NCBI RefSeq assembly: GCF_002688565.1
Contig: NZ_CP024011.1
Location: 3,038,001 to 3,102,000, forward strand
Direction of reading: 5' to 3'
Length of the DNA stretch: 64,000 nucleotides
DNA from: Acinetobacter sp. LoGeW2-3
Lineage (GTDB): Bacteria; Pseudomonadota; Gammaproteobacteria; Pseudomonadales; Moraxellaceae
The notes below the pieces were generated by a model. That model was given only the letters and a program-made list of their open reading frames with translations. It was not told the DNA's origin and searched no databases. Below are positions 48,782 through 59,186 of this stretch, one piece after another. The stretch's first letter is position 1, and every line of letters starts with the position of its first letter. The translations under genes and the position numbers were made by a program.

Positions 48782-50509
48782 TTAAAAAGTTACCCGTTGA
48801 TATTTTCGATATTCAGGCTTCCAAAAGTTCCCTTCGATTGCTTTTTTCAAGGTTTCAATACTCACCTGAGGCGCTACACCATCTTCAATTGCCGCTTGTG
48901 CAACTTTCAAAGCAATCACCTTGGAAATCTGCTGAATCTGATCTAATTCCGGCAATAAATCTGCTTTTGGATCTTTCAATTTAGGTGAACATTCTGCCAA
49001 GGCATTACTGGACGCCATTAACATATTATTAGTCACCCGCTTTGCCCCAGAAGCAATCACACCTAATCCAATCCCAGGGAAAATATAAGAGTTATTACAT
49101 TGTGAAATATTATAAATTTCACCTTGATAATTCACAGGAGCAAATGGACTACCCGTAGCAATTAATGCTTTTCCATCGGTCCATTGAATAATATCTGCAG
49201 GAACTGCTTCGACTTTAGATGTCGGATTAGACAATGGGAAAATAATCGGATGCTCACAGTACTCAGCCATTGCAGTGATGACATCTTTACTGAATAAACC
49301 TGGCTGTCCAGAAACCCCTATCAGTACAGTAGGTTTCGCAGATTTAACGACATCCAATAATGAAATCGTGCTCTCTGCATCTGCCCACTTGGCGATATTC
49401 TTCGGATCTTGAGCCAGCTTTCTTTGGAAATCTAAAAGATTCGGCTGGTTATCCGTAATCAGGCCAAAACGATCCACCATAAATACACGTTTACGTGCCT
49501 GAGCATCTGTTAATCCTTCAGACACCATTTGAGCAATAATCTGTTCCGCAATACCACAACCTGCTGAACCCGCCCCCAAGAAAGCAACAGTCTGATCTTT
49601 TAGCTTCTTCTTAGATGCATGTGAAGCTGCGATCAGACTACCCACAGCAACCGCAGCCGTACCCTGAATATCATCATTAAAACAGCAAGCTTGATCACGA
49701 TATTTTTCTAATAATGGCATGGCATGATGCTGGGCAAAATCTTCAAATTGAATCAGGACATTTGGCCATCTTTTTTGAATTGCCTGAATCACCTGATCAA
49801 CAAAATCGAAATATTCATCACCAGTAATCCGTGGTTTACGCCAGCCCATATAAATCGGGTCATTCAGTAATTGCTGATTATTGGTCCCAACATCCAGCGT
49901 GATAGGCAATGTATATGCCGGACTGATGCCACCACATGCGGTATATAAGGCTAATTTTCCAATCGGAATACCCATTCCACCAATACCTTGGTCGCCCAAA
50001 CCTAAAATCCGCTCGCCATCTGTGATCACCACGACTTTGACATTTCTGCGATTGACGTTATGCAAGATCTGATCGATACCATCACGATCTGGATAGGAAA
50101 TAAAAATTCCGCGATGTCGACGATAGATATCTGAAAAGCGCTGGCATGCCTCACCTACTGTTGGCGTATAGATGATTGGCATCATTTCACTTAAATGGTT
50201 TTCAATTAAGTGGTAGTACAGCGTTTCATTGGTATCCTGAATGTTACGCAGATAAATGTGCTTATTAATGTCATCATTAAACGAACAGTATTGCTGATAT
50301 GAACGCTGACTTTGTTCTTCGATGGATTCGATAACATGAGGGATCAGCCCATGTAGATTAAAACTTTTTCGTTCTTCTTCGGTAAAAGCAGAACCTTTGT
50401 TTAGAAGAGGCAGTTCAAGTAACGTATATCCTGCATATGGTACATAAAGGGGACGTTTCTCTTTCTGGCTTTTAGTCACTTTGGTTGACTCACTTCTAGA
50501 ATTTGACAT
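48782..50509 (-). CDS. maeA: NAD-dependent malic enzyme
   Basis: A 575-residue enzyme that oxidatively decarboxylates malate to pyruvate. Motifs: [31 protein letters not shown], the metal site FEDFAQHHA with [11 protein letters not shown], the NAD loop [13 protein letters not shown], and [11 protein letters not shown]. Length and motif set match E. coli SfcA/MaeA (565). Followed by a strong terminator; transcribed alone. Confidence 0.95.
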   Translation of the reverse strand: MSNSRSESTKVTKSQKEKRPLYVPYAGYTLLELPLLNKGSAFTEEERKSFNLHGLIPHVIESIEEQSQRSYQQYCSFNDDINKHIYLRNIQDTNETLYYHLIENHLSEMMPIIYTPTVGEACQRFSDIYRRHRGIFISYPDRDGIDQILHNVNRRNVKVVVITDGERILGLGDQGIGGMGIPIGKLALYTACGGISPAYTLPITLDVGTNNQQLLNDPIYMGWRKPRITGDEYFDFVDQVIQAIQKRWPNVLIQFEDFAQHHAMPLLEKYRDQACCFNDDIQGTAAVAVGSLIAASHASKKKLKDQTVAFLGAGSAGCGIAEQIIAQMVSEGLTDAQARKRVFMVDRFGLITDNQPNLLDFQRKLAQDPKNIAKWADAESTISLLDVVKSAKPTVLIGVSGQPGLFSKDVITAMAEYCEHPIIFPLSNPTSKVEAVPADIIQWTDGKALIATGSPFAPVNYQGEIYNISQCNNSYIFPGIGLGVIASGAKRVTNNMLMASSNALAECSPKLKDPKADLLPELDQIQQISKVIALKVAQAAIEDGVAPQVSIETLKKAIEGNFWKPEYRKYQRVTF

Positions 50510-51183
50510 ATATCTCGGAGAATAGCTTCGTTAATTTTATGTTTTTAATCTTAGCTCTGTTTTCATTATTTTAGATATTTTAATAATTAATATTAAACAA
50601 ACAGGTATTTAGTAAATTAATAGCCAGTTAATAAGTATAATAAATAGGCTATTTTTTGCACTTATATTTCAAAGAAATATGAAATTTACTTTTTATGTAT
50701 TAATAATTTTTTAAACAGAAAATTGCATTTATATTAAAATTATTCAAGTAGATATGCAGCATGAAATTAAAAATAATCCATAAACAAAATATGGGTTTGA
50801 CAGTCAATCTTAAATATTAACTAAGAGATTTTTTATTACCTACTTCTATTTGATCTTATCAATTAAATTTAAAATTCTGCTTTATATTTAAATAGTTTTA
50901 CTAAATTGATAAAAATATCAAATTACTAGAATTACTGAGATTAGCCTGGATATCTGGGATATAGCTACACGGTCAACACATACTCAATAAATAAGCTTCT
51001 TTTAAATACCTGTTTATTTTTAAATTCCTAAAGATTTCCTTTCGAGTTCATTTCATTAATCTGAAGAATAAATTAAGAAGCTATGACGAAAAGTTGTAAA
51101 AGAATCTAATCGAATAAAATTTATATGTGGAAAGTGCTTAAAATAAAAAACCTCCTAAATAAATTGAGGAGGTTTTTTAATCT
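50510..51183. other. AT-rich intergenic region upstream of malic enzyme
   Basis: 674 bases with very low G+C content. A weak stem AATAGCC...GGCTATT with TTTT after it on the plus strand (50619-50657) and the tRNA terminator (51145-51178) are the only structures seen. No gene supported. Confidence 0.5.
51145..51178 (-). terminator. Terminator after tRNA-Val
   Basis: AAAAAACCTCCT and AGGAGGTTTTTT pair around a ten-base loop, six bases beyond the tRNA 3' end on the minus strand. It may also end the moxR-DUF58-transglutaminase transcript. Confidence 0.88.
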
Positions 51184-51260
51184 TGGTAGGTATATCCAGA
51201 CTCGAACTGGAGACCTCTACGATGTCAACGTAGCGCTCTAACCAACTGAGCTATACACCT
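51184..51260 (-). tRNA. tRNA-Val(GAC)
   Basis: A 77-base tRNA with encoded CCA. The acceptor stem AGGTGTA/TATACCT, D loop AGCTCAGTTGGTTAGAGC, anticodon stem CTACG/CGTAG with loop TTGACAT (anticodon GAC, Val) and T arm CCAGTTCGAGTCTGG all fit. It lies 25 bases after the stop of the transglutaminase gene, on the same strand. Confidence 0.97.
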
Positions 51261-51285
51261 AGAATGCTACGCATATTATAAATTT

Positions 51286-53298
51286 TTAAATCCTAAGACA
51301 AGTTTTTTCCTTTTTTTTCAGTGTATATGCACATTTTTTAAGCAAACCTTTGAATTTATTAATATCCTTTTGTTCAGCTTCATAAGCTGAAAATCGATTC
51401 TTCTCATAAAGCCGTACAGCCTCATAAAAAGGCGTGACTTGATCCGATTTCAGGCTATCTGATATACGAAGCATCCACTGCTTAAAAGTTTCAGCAGACT
51501 GCTTACGCTCCTGAACAAGTAACGAACGATTAAGGCTTTCAATTGCTAGTTCAAACGGAGAATTCTGCTTTCGCTTTTGAATATAAATCCATAAAAAATA
51601 AGATGCTATTAAAAATGTAATACCTATTATAAGTCCCCATACGGCTGCATAAACTGAGTTCAAGCCAAGTTTAGACATCCAGCTGCGTTGTGAATCAGCA
51701 TCGTAGCCGACTACCTTACTTTGCCATTGATAACTGGCATAATCACCCCAGATTCGCAGTTTGGTCAGCAACTGATAATGTTGTGCTGTCCAAGCTCTGC
51801 CCTCACCTAAAACTGATGCATTCTCAGACATCAAGTTTTGCATGCCATTTTCGATACGTTGTGGCGCAATAATGGCTGTAGGGTCAATTCGCTGCCATTG
51901 TTGATTTACCCAGACTTCTGTCCAGGCATGCGCGTCCATCTGGCGGACTTCCCAACTTTTGCCATCAGGTGCCAAAGAACCACCTTGATAACCTGTAACC
52001 ACACGTGCCGGTATTCCTGCATAACGCATCAGCATGACAAAACTAGACGCGTAATGCTCACAAAACCCACGGCGCGTATCAAACAGAAATTCATCTACCC
52101 GATTTTGACCTAATGTCCCAGGAGTTAAGGTATATACAAAATTATTCTGTCGATACCAGTTCAACACGTTTTGAATATACCTTTGCGGGCTACCATTACT
52201 CTGTTTAACCAATCTTGCTGCTAACGCCTGAGTTTGAACATCATACTGAGCAGGCGTTCGGGTATTCACATATTGTAAATAGTTAGTATTTAAATAAGGC
52301 TGCTTTACCTGTATCCCAATCCAACGTAACTGAATAGGTTCCACGCGCTGAGTCAAACGGCGTGGCATAATACCCCAATCATAACGGTTGTAATAACGAC
52401 GCTCCAAAGGAATTGATTTCTCCAATCCCATTACCCAAAGAATAGAGGGATCTGAAGCCAGATATTGATAATCCCAGCCTGATGGTAATTGGGCATTATC
52501 TTGCTGTTGGCGAAGTTGCGGTTGCTGATTGACTGCACTGCTGGTCCAGGTCTGACCATCATATTCATCTAAGACTAAGGCACGCCAGTATAATTCTGCA
52601 CGTGGCGGCAGCTTGCTGACATCGCCTATAATTCGAAATGCCAAGGCACTCGACTGAGATAATTCGGCAATATCTCCTGGGGACATCCTGTCACTAATCC
52701 CGGTCACCCCTTTATTTTCTGGAATGGGGATATGCCACATCGGTGGTAGTCGTGGAAAAAAGATAAACAGCAAAACAAAAAATGGTAGCGCGTAGAGTAT
52801 AAACTTGCCGACATGTTTTGCATCTTGTCTTAATGCTTTCTCTTGAGCCTGTGGATCGTGCTCAAATTCACCGACCTGAATACGATACAGGCCGATCAGA
52901 CAGCTTAATAAGCACAACAGAATTCCAAAAGTCATGATAAAAGACTGGCTATACAGGAAGGTACTCGCCGCCACAAACAGGGCAAAGTTAAACAGAATAA
53001 TCAGGTCGCGTTTAGTACGGGTTTCAAAAGCTTTGGCAAATAAGAAAGTGGAGAGCACAGCCACACCTGCATCTACACCTAGAAAACTCTGATGAGTGAA
53101 GTAAATGACTGCAAGCGCTATGACTGTCAGCAACAGGGTCCATGTTTTGGGAAAGTTCTTTCCTTTTCTGAGGTTCAGCCAGAGCAGTACCAACATCAAG
53201 GCAAAGATGATGCTGAGTCCTGCAGGCAGATAACTCACCTGTACAGCCAGAATTAAACTGAGACTGAGCAAAATGGCGGTTCGGATATTTGCATTCAT
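51286..53298 (-). CDS. TgpA-like membrane transglutaminase (DUF3488)
   Basis: A 670-residue inner-membrane protein: about five to six N-terminal helices (DUF3488, to about 190), a periplasmic transglutaminase-like domain with catalytic Cys413 in RRGFCEHYASSF, His in MDAHAWTEVW and Asp in RIDPTA, one more helix (about 555-580) and a cytoplasmic C-terminal DUF4129-like tail. Such proteins are found with MoxR ATPase and DUF58 genes, as here. TgpA is essential in Pseudomonas aeruginosa; its target is not known. Confidence 0.9.
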   Translation of the reverse strand: MNANIRTAILLSLSLILAVQVSYLPAGLSIIFALMLVLLWLNLRKGKNFPKTWTLLLTVIALAVIYFTHQSFLGVDAGVAVLSTFLFAKAFETRTKRDLIILFNFALFVAASTFLYSQSFIMTFGILLCLLSCLIGLYRIQVGEFEHDPQAQEKALRQDAKHVGKFILYALPFFVLLFIFFPRLPPMWHIPIPENKGVTGISDRMSPGDIAELSQSSALAFRIIGDVSKLPPRAELYWRALVLDEYDGQTWTSSAVNQQPQLRQQQDNAQLPSGWDYQYLASDPSILWVMGLEKSIPLERRYYNRYDWGIMPRRLTQRVEPIQLRWIGIQVKQPYLNTNYLQYVNTRTPAQYDVQTQALAARLVKQSNGSPQRYIQNVLNWYRQNNFVYTLTPGTLGQNRVDEFLFDTRRGFCEHYASSFVMLMRYAGIPARVVTGYQGGSLAPDGKSWEVRQMDAHAWTEVWVNQQWQRIDPTAIIAPQRIENGMQNLMSENASVLGEGRAWTAQHYQLLTKLRIWGDYASYQWQSKVVGYDADSQRSWMSKLGLNSVYAAVWGLIIGITFLIASYFLWIYIQKRKQNSPFELAIESLNRSLLVQERKQSAETFKQWMLRISDSLKSDQVTPFYEAVRLYEKNRFSAYEAEQKDINKFKGLLKKCAYTLKKKEKTCLRI

Positions 53299-53311
53299 CT
53301 TCTATATCCTC

Positions 53312-54217
53312 CTAAGCCTGTGCCAGTAAAAGTTTAGCCTGATATAAATGTTCAGCTCCAAAGCCTGAAGCTAATTGTGCCTGTGGCAAATATAAGCTAT
53401 ATGATAATTGCTGCTGTTCACATTGCTCGACCAAACCCATCATCCATTCCAGCTTTTCTTCATGCGACGAGCTTGGCATATGCGCATAATGAATCTCAAT
53501 ATTGTGCTGATTCTGCTGCTGTTCAAAGACTTTAATATACAGCCCCTGCCCACGCGCCACCTGCTTCCAGGAAACAGCCTGCAAAGATTCCCCAGCTTGA
53601 TAGCTGCGCAACTCCCGAAACTCATCCATCTCTGGATCAAAATTTGGCAAATGCTGCTTATTTTCAGCAGTCGAATATTGAGCTTTGGGCGCTACCCAGG
53701 CAAAGCGCTGGTGATAAAGATAGGTCCACGCTCTTACCAATCCAAAAGGATAGACCGAATATATTTGAATGGCCGGATAGACAAATTTTCCACGTTGTTC
53801 TCCATAAAATGAAAGGCTGAATTTCTGCTTGGTCTGATTAACCAATACCTTATAAAGCTGCTCATCTGCCTGAATATATAAATATCGTGATTGTGTAACG
53901 AGCTGCTGAAAATGGAAATGCAGATTCAGGTCCTGCCCCACCTGCCCGATTTCATCTGTAAGCAATTCAATATTCAGGCCATGCAGCTGTTTAAAGGTCA
54001 GATAGAAACTGATACACAGGATGGCACTAATCAGAAAGCAGAAACCTAAAATCAGGTTATTGGCATAATTCACACCCGCAATAAAGGTGATAAAAATAAG
54101 TACCAGATACAGATAACCCTGCTGATAGATAAAAACCAGCACATCACGCTGTGAGAGTTTTTTCTGCTGTGCAAACTGAAAACGCTTACTGAGCCAATTC
54201 TGCCAAAACTTCCCCAA
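53312..54217 (-). CDS. DUF58 domain protein
   Basis: A 301-residue protein with two N-terminal membrane helices (about 29-48 and 51-72) and a DUF58 domain marked by EFRELRSYQAGESLQAVSWKQVARG near residue 205. Usual partner of MoxR ATPases and transglutaminase proteins; precise job unknown. It sits between them with gaps of 10 and 13 bases, so all three should be one operon. Confidence 0.9.
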   Translation of the reverse strand: MGKFWQNWLSKRFQFAQQKKLSQRDVLVFIYQQGYLYLVLIFITFIAGVNYANNLILGFCFLISAILCISFYLTFKQLHGLNIELLTDEIGQVGQDLNLHFHFQQLVTQSRYLYIQADEQLYKVLVNQTKQKFSLSFYGEQRGKFVYPAIQIYSVYPFGLVRAWTYLYHQRFAWVAPKAQYSTAENKQHLPNFDPEMDEFRELRSYQAGESLQAVSWKQVARGQGLYIKVFEQQQNQHNIEIHYAHMPSSSHEEKLEWMMGLVEQCEQQQLSYSLYLPQAQLASGFGAEHLYQAKLLLAQA

Positions 54218-54227
54218 GATCTGGCTC

Positions 54228-55202
54228 CTAGCTTATCGCCACTTGCTGCATGACATTGAAAGTTTCTGCTTCGCTTAAACCTAAACGATGCGAAGCCACT
54301 GCCACAAATACCGCCTGCACATCATCCGGAGTGACAAAGGCACGATTCTCAATCAAGGCATGTGCCTGAGCTGCCCGTTTTAATGCCAATAGGCCTCGAG
54401 TAGACAATCCATAACGGTTTTTACGGCTTTCTTCAGCCAGATCTAGCAAATATTCCTGAACAGGTTCACTAATATAAATCTGATTAACCAGTTTCTGCAA
54501 TTCTAAAATCTGTTCTTCATGAAAGACATGCGCCAAGGTCGCAATCAGGGCAAAACGAGATTCTTGCTGTAATAATAGTTTTTCTGCATGTCGGGATGGA
54601 TAACCCAAAGACAGGCGCATAAGGAAGCGGTCTAATTGAGATTCCGGTAAGGCATAAGTTCCACTTTGAAATAATGGGTTCTGTGTTGCAATTACCCAAA
54701 ATGGTTGAGGCAAGGCATAACGTACACCATCTACTGTCGCATAGCCCTCTTCCATCGCTTCCAGCAATGCACTCTGGGTTTTCGGACTACAGCGGTTAAT
54801 TTCGTCAGCCAAGAGAATTTGAGTGAAGATCGGACCTTGCTTAAACTCGAACTGATGTTCTTTCTGATTAAACATATTGATGCCAATCACATCACTGGCC
54901 AGCATGTCATTGGTAAACTGAATGCGGTGAAATTTTAAGCCAGCAAGATGAGACAAAGCACTTGCCAATGTCGTCTTACCTAAACCTGGCAAGTCCTCAA
55001 ACAATACATGTCCACCGGCAATCAGGCAACACAGCGCTAGTCGGGTTTGTGCATGCTTATCCAGCACAATTGCGTTTATTTCTTCAAGGAATTTTTCAAT
55101 GCTGGGAGCATAGCTGGCAATCTGCTGTTCAAGCTGAGTATTTATATGCGCTACATCCTGATTTACTTTTTGCTTTATGCCCCACATCTCAATTTTTCTC
55201 AT
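54228..55202 (-). CDS. MoxR family AAA+ ATPase
   Basis: A 324-residue cytoplasmic ATPase with Walker A EDLPGLGKTTLA, Walker B LADEINRCSPKTQSALLEAMEE and the sensor region WVIATQNPLFQSGTYALPE. MoxR proteins act as chaperones for partner complexes; here the DUF58 and transglutaminase proteins are likely partners. Two Met candidates (55202 and five residues on) both lack a strong ribosome binding site. Confidence 0.92.
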   Translation of the reverse strand: MRKIEMWGIKQKVNQDVAHINTQLEQQIASYAPSIEKFLEEINAIVLDKHAQTRLALCCLIAGGHVLFEDLPGLGKTTLASALSHLAGLKFHRIQFTNDMLASDVIGINMFNQKEHQFEFKQGPIFTQILLADEINRCSPKTQSALLEAMEEGYATVDGVRYALPQPFWVIATQNPLFQSGTYALPESQLDRFLMRLSLGYPSRHAEKLLLQQESRFALIATLAHVFHEEQILELQKLVNQIYISEPVQEYLLDLAEESRKNRYGLSTRGLLALKRAAQAHALIENRAFVTPDDVQAVFVAVASHRLGLSEAETFNVMQQVAIS

Positions 55203-55604
55203 TAAAATAAATACTTGTAATTAACATACACCGAATTTAAATCGTACTAAAGATCAATAATATATCTTTACACTGGCTTGCATGCCTAGTCATCAGAAAC
55301 ATCAACTGAAAAGCGGATCATTTAAAATTTATATCCACTCCAATCAATCCTCTCAACTTAAAAAAATATAGCCTGATCCAGTATTAGAGATAAATCATCA
55401 CAAGCAATTTAAATTGATTTTTTTATATATTGCTAAAGCGATGAAATGAATTAATCATCTACATATTTTAGAGTTATAAAACCTATATCTTAAAAGTATA
55501 TTTTTAAGTCATTTGAATGAAATTTAAATTTTATAAATGGATATAAATCAGATCATACATCTATATAACCATCTCGTATTTTATCGATCTAGATTTTTAA
55601 ACAT
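55203..55604. other. Intergenic region upstream of moxR operon
   Basis: About 400 AT-rich bases ahead of the moxR-like gene, presumably with its promoter. No gene or structured element seen. Confidence 0.45.
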
Positions 55605-55637
55605 AAAAAAAGCGCCCCGAAAGGCGCTTTTTTTTTT
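55605..55637 (-). terminator. Terminator of cstA-ybdD operon
   Basis: AAAAAAAGCGCC pairs with GGCGCTTTTTTT around CCGAAA, 10 bases beyond the ybdD-like stop. Confidence 0.9.
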
Positions 55638-55646
55638 ATTGATTCA

Positions 55647-55949
55647 TTAACACGGACATTTCTTCATACCACCACCAGCAGATGGATAACGTGCATCCAC
55701 GCAGTGACGATAGAAGGTTTTTGGATCCATCGCTTCCAGATCTGGATGATGTTTTTTCATGTGCTCCAGATAAGTCTGGTAGTCCGGCACACCCACCATC
55801 AGGCGGAAACTCTGCTGCAAACGTTGCCACAAGGTCGCAATACGCGACCAGTTTTTTGGATTCAGGATTAAATCCTTTTGCGACATGACAGTCATTTTAA
55901 TGATTTTATAGATCACCGCTTTTCCGCCTTTAGCAAATTTCAGATTCAT
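55647..55949 (-). CDS. YbdD/YjiX family protein
   Basis: A 100-residue protein with the family core LMVGVPDYQTYLEHMKKHHPDL and DARYPSAGGGMKKCPC ending in two cysteines. The start at 55949 is supported by AAGGAGACTGGT before the ATG, 10 bases after the cstA stop. It is about 35 residues longer at the N-terminus than E. coli YbdD (65). The gene nearly always follows cstA and the protein aids the CstA transporter. Confidence 0.88.
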   Translation of the reverse strand: MNLKFAKGGKAVIYKIIKMTVMSQKDLILNPKNWSRIATLWQRLQQSFRLMVGVPDYQTYLEHMKKHHPDLEAMDPKTFYRHCVDARYPSAGGGMKKCPC

Positions 55950-55959
55950 ACCAGTCTCC

Positions 55960-58059
55960 TTAGTGATGCGCTGTCGGTTTAATCTCAGCAGGATCACGAT
56001 AGATCGCTTCAGCTTCATGCACGGTTGGTTCCGGATTTGCCAAGGCACGGCGAATCACACCAATGGCTGCAAACAGCATTACGAAAGCAACGATCATAAA
56101 GAAAGCACATAGGCCCGCGTTGATTTGGTTTGCCATCGCAACCGTATGCATCTCAGCTACATTTTTTGCGGGTGCTAGGATTTCATTATTAGCAATTGCA
56201 TTATTAAAACGATCTGCCTGTGCAAGGAAACCGATTTTTGAATTTTCGTGGAAAATCTTCTGCCAGCCTGCAGTCATCGAAGTAATGAACAGGAATACGG
56301 TTGGAATAATCGTTACCCAAACATATTTCTGTTTCTTCATCTTGAACAGGATTACGGTACCCAGAATCAATGCCATGGCAGCCAGAATCTGGTTACCAAT
56401 ACCAAACAGTGGCCATAAGCTGTTAATACCGCCCAATGGATCGACCACGCCCTGATAAACGAAGAAGCCCCAACCAGCAACCGCTACGGCAGTACCTAAC
56501 AAGTTCCCGAAGAAGTTATGTGATTGTTTCACTGCAGGAATCACAATACCGACTGTATCCTGAACCATAAAACGGCATGCACGCGTACCCGCATCTACTG
56601 CAGTTAGGATGAACAATGCTTCAAACAGAATCGCAAAGTGATACCAGAAGGCCATCATTTCACGGCTGTTAAAGATTTCGGTAATGATATGCGCCATACC
56701 AATCGCAAAGGTCGGTGCACCACCAGTACGTGACAGAATCGAGTTCTCACCCACTTCCTGAGCCAACAGCGTTAATGCTTCAGGAGTGACCACAAAACCA
56801 AGTGTACGTACTGCTTCAGCTGCTGTGTCTACAGTTGTACCTAACAATGCAGCTGGTGAGTTAATCGCAAAATACACACCTGGATCTAGAATCGCGGCAC
56901 AGATCAACGCCATGATCGCAACGAATGATTCCATTAACATGCCGCCATAACCGATTATGCGGATATCGCGTTCGTTGTTGACCAGCTTCGGTGTAGTTCC
57001 TGAAGAAACCAGCGCGTGGAAACCAGAAATCGCACCACAGGCAATAGTAATAAACAGGAATGGGAACATGGAGCCTGCAAAGACAGGACCTGTACCATCA
57101 ACAAATTTGGTAATCGCTGGTAATTTCATTTCCGGCATCGCAAACAGAATACCAATCGCCAGACCTGCAATCACGCCAATTTTCAGGAAGGTCGATAAGT
57201 AGTCACGCGGTGCCAGCAGCAACCATACTGGCAGTACAGAAGCAATGAAACCATAGATGATCAGTGCCCAAGTCAGTTCAGTCCCTGAAAGAGTAAAGAA
57301 TGGACCCCAATATGGATGTTGGGCAATATTTTCACCATAGATGATGCCGAGCATCATCAATACGAAACCAATAATGGATACCTCTGCGATTCGACCCGGA
57401 CGGATGAAACGCATATAGATGCCCATAAAGATCGCAATCGGAATTGTCGCCGCAATACTGAATACACCCCATGGGCTATTCGTCAGTGCTTTCACAACAA
57501 CTAATGCTAATACTGCTAGGATAATGATCATTACACCCAACGCACCGAGCATTACGACAATACCAGCAAAGGTACCCAGCTCCTGCTTGGCCATCTCACC
57601 CAGTGAACGGCCATCACGACGAGTCGAGATAAACAGTACTAAAAAGTCCTGTACTGCACCGGCTAGTACTACACCAACCAGCAACCAGATCGTACCTGGT
57701 AGATAACCCATCTGTGCTGCCAGAATTGGACCGACTAGTGGACCTGCGCCAGCAATTGCGGCAAAGTGGTGACCAAAAAGTACCCCTTTGTTGGTCGGTA
57801 CATAGTCCAGACCATCAGCCAGACGATGCGCTGGCGTCAAACGGCGTTCATTCAGTTCAAAAACTTTATTGGCAATAAATAAACTGTAGAAACGGTAAGC
57901 GATACTATATACACAGGCAGCTGCTAGCACTAGCCAGACGGCATTGACATGCTCACCTCGGCTAAGTGCAAGAATCCCAAAGGATACTGCCCCGACAATG
58001 GCCACAATGAGCCACATAATTTTCGAAGTCATGCTCGACTTCTGTTGTAAAGTTTCCAT
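55960..58059 (-). CDS. cstA: Carbon starvation protein A, pyruvate/peptide transporter
   Basis: A 699-residue inner-membrane transporter with about 16-18 helices and the CstA signatures FGHHFAAIAGAGPLVGPILAAQMGYLPG and TGGAPTFAIGMAHI. CstA and its relatives (BtsT) import pyruvate and possibly peptides. Length matches E. coli CstA (701). Operon with ybdD. A CRP-type regulator lies in the same window, but I cannot place a binding site upstream. Confidence 0.95.
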   Translation of the reverse strand: METLQQKSSMTSKIMWLIVAIVGAVSFGILALSRGEHVNAVWLVLAAACVYSIAYRFYSLFIANKVFELNERRLTPAHRLADGLDYVPTNKGVLFGHHFAAIAGAGPLVGPILAAQMGYLPGTIWLLVGVVLAGAVQDFLVLFISTRRDGRSLGEMAKQELGTFAGIVVMLGALGVMIIILAVLALVVVKALTNSPWGVFSIAATIPIAIFMGIYMRFIRPGRIAEVSIIGFVLMMLGIIYGENIAQHPYWGPFFTLSGTELTWALIIYGFIASVLPVWLLLAPRDYLSTFLKIGVIAGLAIGILFAMPEMKLPAITKFVDGTGPVFAGSMFPFLFITIACGAISGFHALVSSGTTPKLVNNERDIRIIGYGGMLMESFVAIMALICAAILDPGVYFAINSPAALLGTTVDTAAEAVRTLGFVVTPEALTLLAQEVGENSILSRTGGAPTFAIGMAHIITEIFNSREMMAFWYHFAILFEALFILTAVDAGTRACRFMVQDTVGIVIPAVKQSHNFFGNLLGTAVAVAGWGFFVYQGVVDPLGGINSLWPLFGIGNQILAAMALILGTVILFKMKKQKYVWVTIIPTVFLFITSMTAGWQKIFHENSKIGFLAQADRFNNAIANNEILAPAKNVAEMHTVAMANQINAGLCAFFMIVAFVMLFAAIGVIRRALANPEPTVHEAEAIYRDPAEIKPTAHH

Positions 58060-58184
58060 TCAATCCCTCATATCTGTTGCATTTAAATCAGCGTGATTCT
58101 TTTTGTTCGAGGTACTGCTGTTTTCCCTTGCGACTTTACGCCTGTTCTTTTTTATTGCCTCTAAGACTTTGGCATAAAAGACAT

Positions 58185-58215
58185 TAAAAAAGGGATGATT
58201 TTCATCATCCCTTTT
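58185..58215 (-). terminator. efp terminator
   Basis: AAAAGGGATGAT pairs with ATCATCCCTTTT around TTTC, with a further T run on the minus strand, 24 bases after the efp stop. Confidence 0.9.
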
Positions 58216-58238
58216 GATAATAGTCTATTTTCAGACCA

Positions 58239-58808
58239 TTATGCACGTTCTAAATAGTCACCAGTACGGGTGTCTACACGAACGCTTTCGTCTTGTTGAA
58301 CGAACAATGGAACACGTACTACAGCACCTGTTTCAAGTTTCGCTGGCTTACCGCCACCGCCAGAAGTATCACCACGAACGCCTGGATCAGTTTCAACGAT
58401 TTTAAGTACAACGAAGTTTGGTGCACTTACTGACAGTGGAACACCATTCCAAAGCATGATAGTACATTTTTCGTTAGAATCATCTTTTAACCATTTTGCA
58501 GCATCGCCCATAGCTACTTTGTCAGCAGCGATCTGTTCAAATGTTACAGGATCCATGAAGTTCCACATTTCACCGTCGTTGTATAAGTAGTCCATTTCTA
58601 CTTCTACGATGTCAGCAGCTTCTAGTGAGTCACCAGATTTAAATGTTTTTTCTAACACTTTACCTGATTTAAGGTTACGTAATTTTACGCGGTTGAAGGC
58701 TTGGCCTTTACCTGGTTTTACGTATTCGTTTTCCATGATTGAACATGGGTTACCATCAAGCATAACCTTAAGGCCTGACTTGAAATCATTCGTAGAATAA
58801 TAGGCCAT
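58239..58808 (-). CDS. efp: Translation elongation factor P
   Basis: A 189-residue three-domain, tRNA-shaped factor that relieves ribosome stalling at proline runs. Lys34 in the loop VKPGKGQAF is the residue that EpmA/EpmB modify with beta-lysine; it is present, and epmB lies divergently upstream. The C-terminal [11 protein letters not shown] motif is intact. Length matches E. coli (188). Confidence 0.98.
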   Translation of the reverse strand: MAYYSTNDFKSGLKVMLDGNPCSIMENEYVKPGKGQAFNRVKLRNLKSGKVLEKTFKSGDSLEAADIVEVEMDYLYNDGEMWNFMDPVTFEQIAADKVAMGDAAKWLKDDSNEKCTIMLWNGVPLSVSAPNFVVLKIVETDPGVRGDTSGGGGKPAKLETGAVVRVPLFVQQDESVRVDTRTGDYLERA

Positions 58809-59186
58809 GACTGGCGCACTCCAAACTTACTAACTTTAATCTGTTGATGCTATGGGCTGTTGCAATGTCATTTAGCAAGTCTGACACGAACATGTTTTGC
58901 CACATGCACATTCATTTGATGTTGCGTATTCTAAATGACCAATACACCATGCCGCAACGAAAAATTCCTATTTAACAGACCTTCACTGACTAAGTTACAG
59001 TCAGACATACTGATGAATAGACTATTCGGTCTGTGCCACATGTCGATTGTTAAAGCAGAACCTTGCATAATCTGCTCAACTGATACGTTAAACTTTATCC
59101 AATACAGGGACATTCATACTATATACAAACTGTTAAACTAATTGCTTCAGCGTCATCGCTTCCACTTTTACTTTTATTCTTCCCTC
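58809..59186. other. Divergent efp/epmB promoter region
   Basis: 378 bases between the two starts. It should contain both promoters. Short frames occur on both strands but none has family likeness. No clear ribosome binding site precedes the epmB ATG. Confidence 0.45.
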
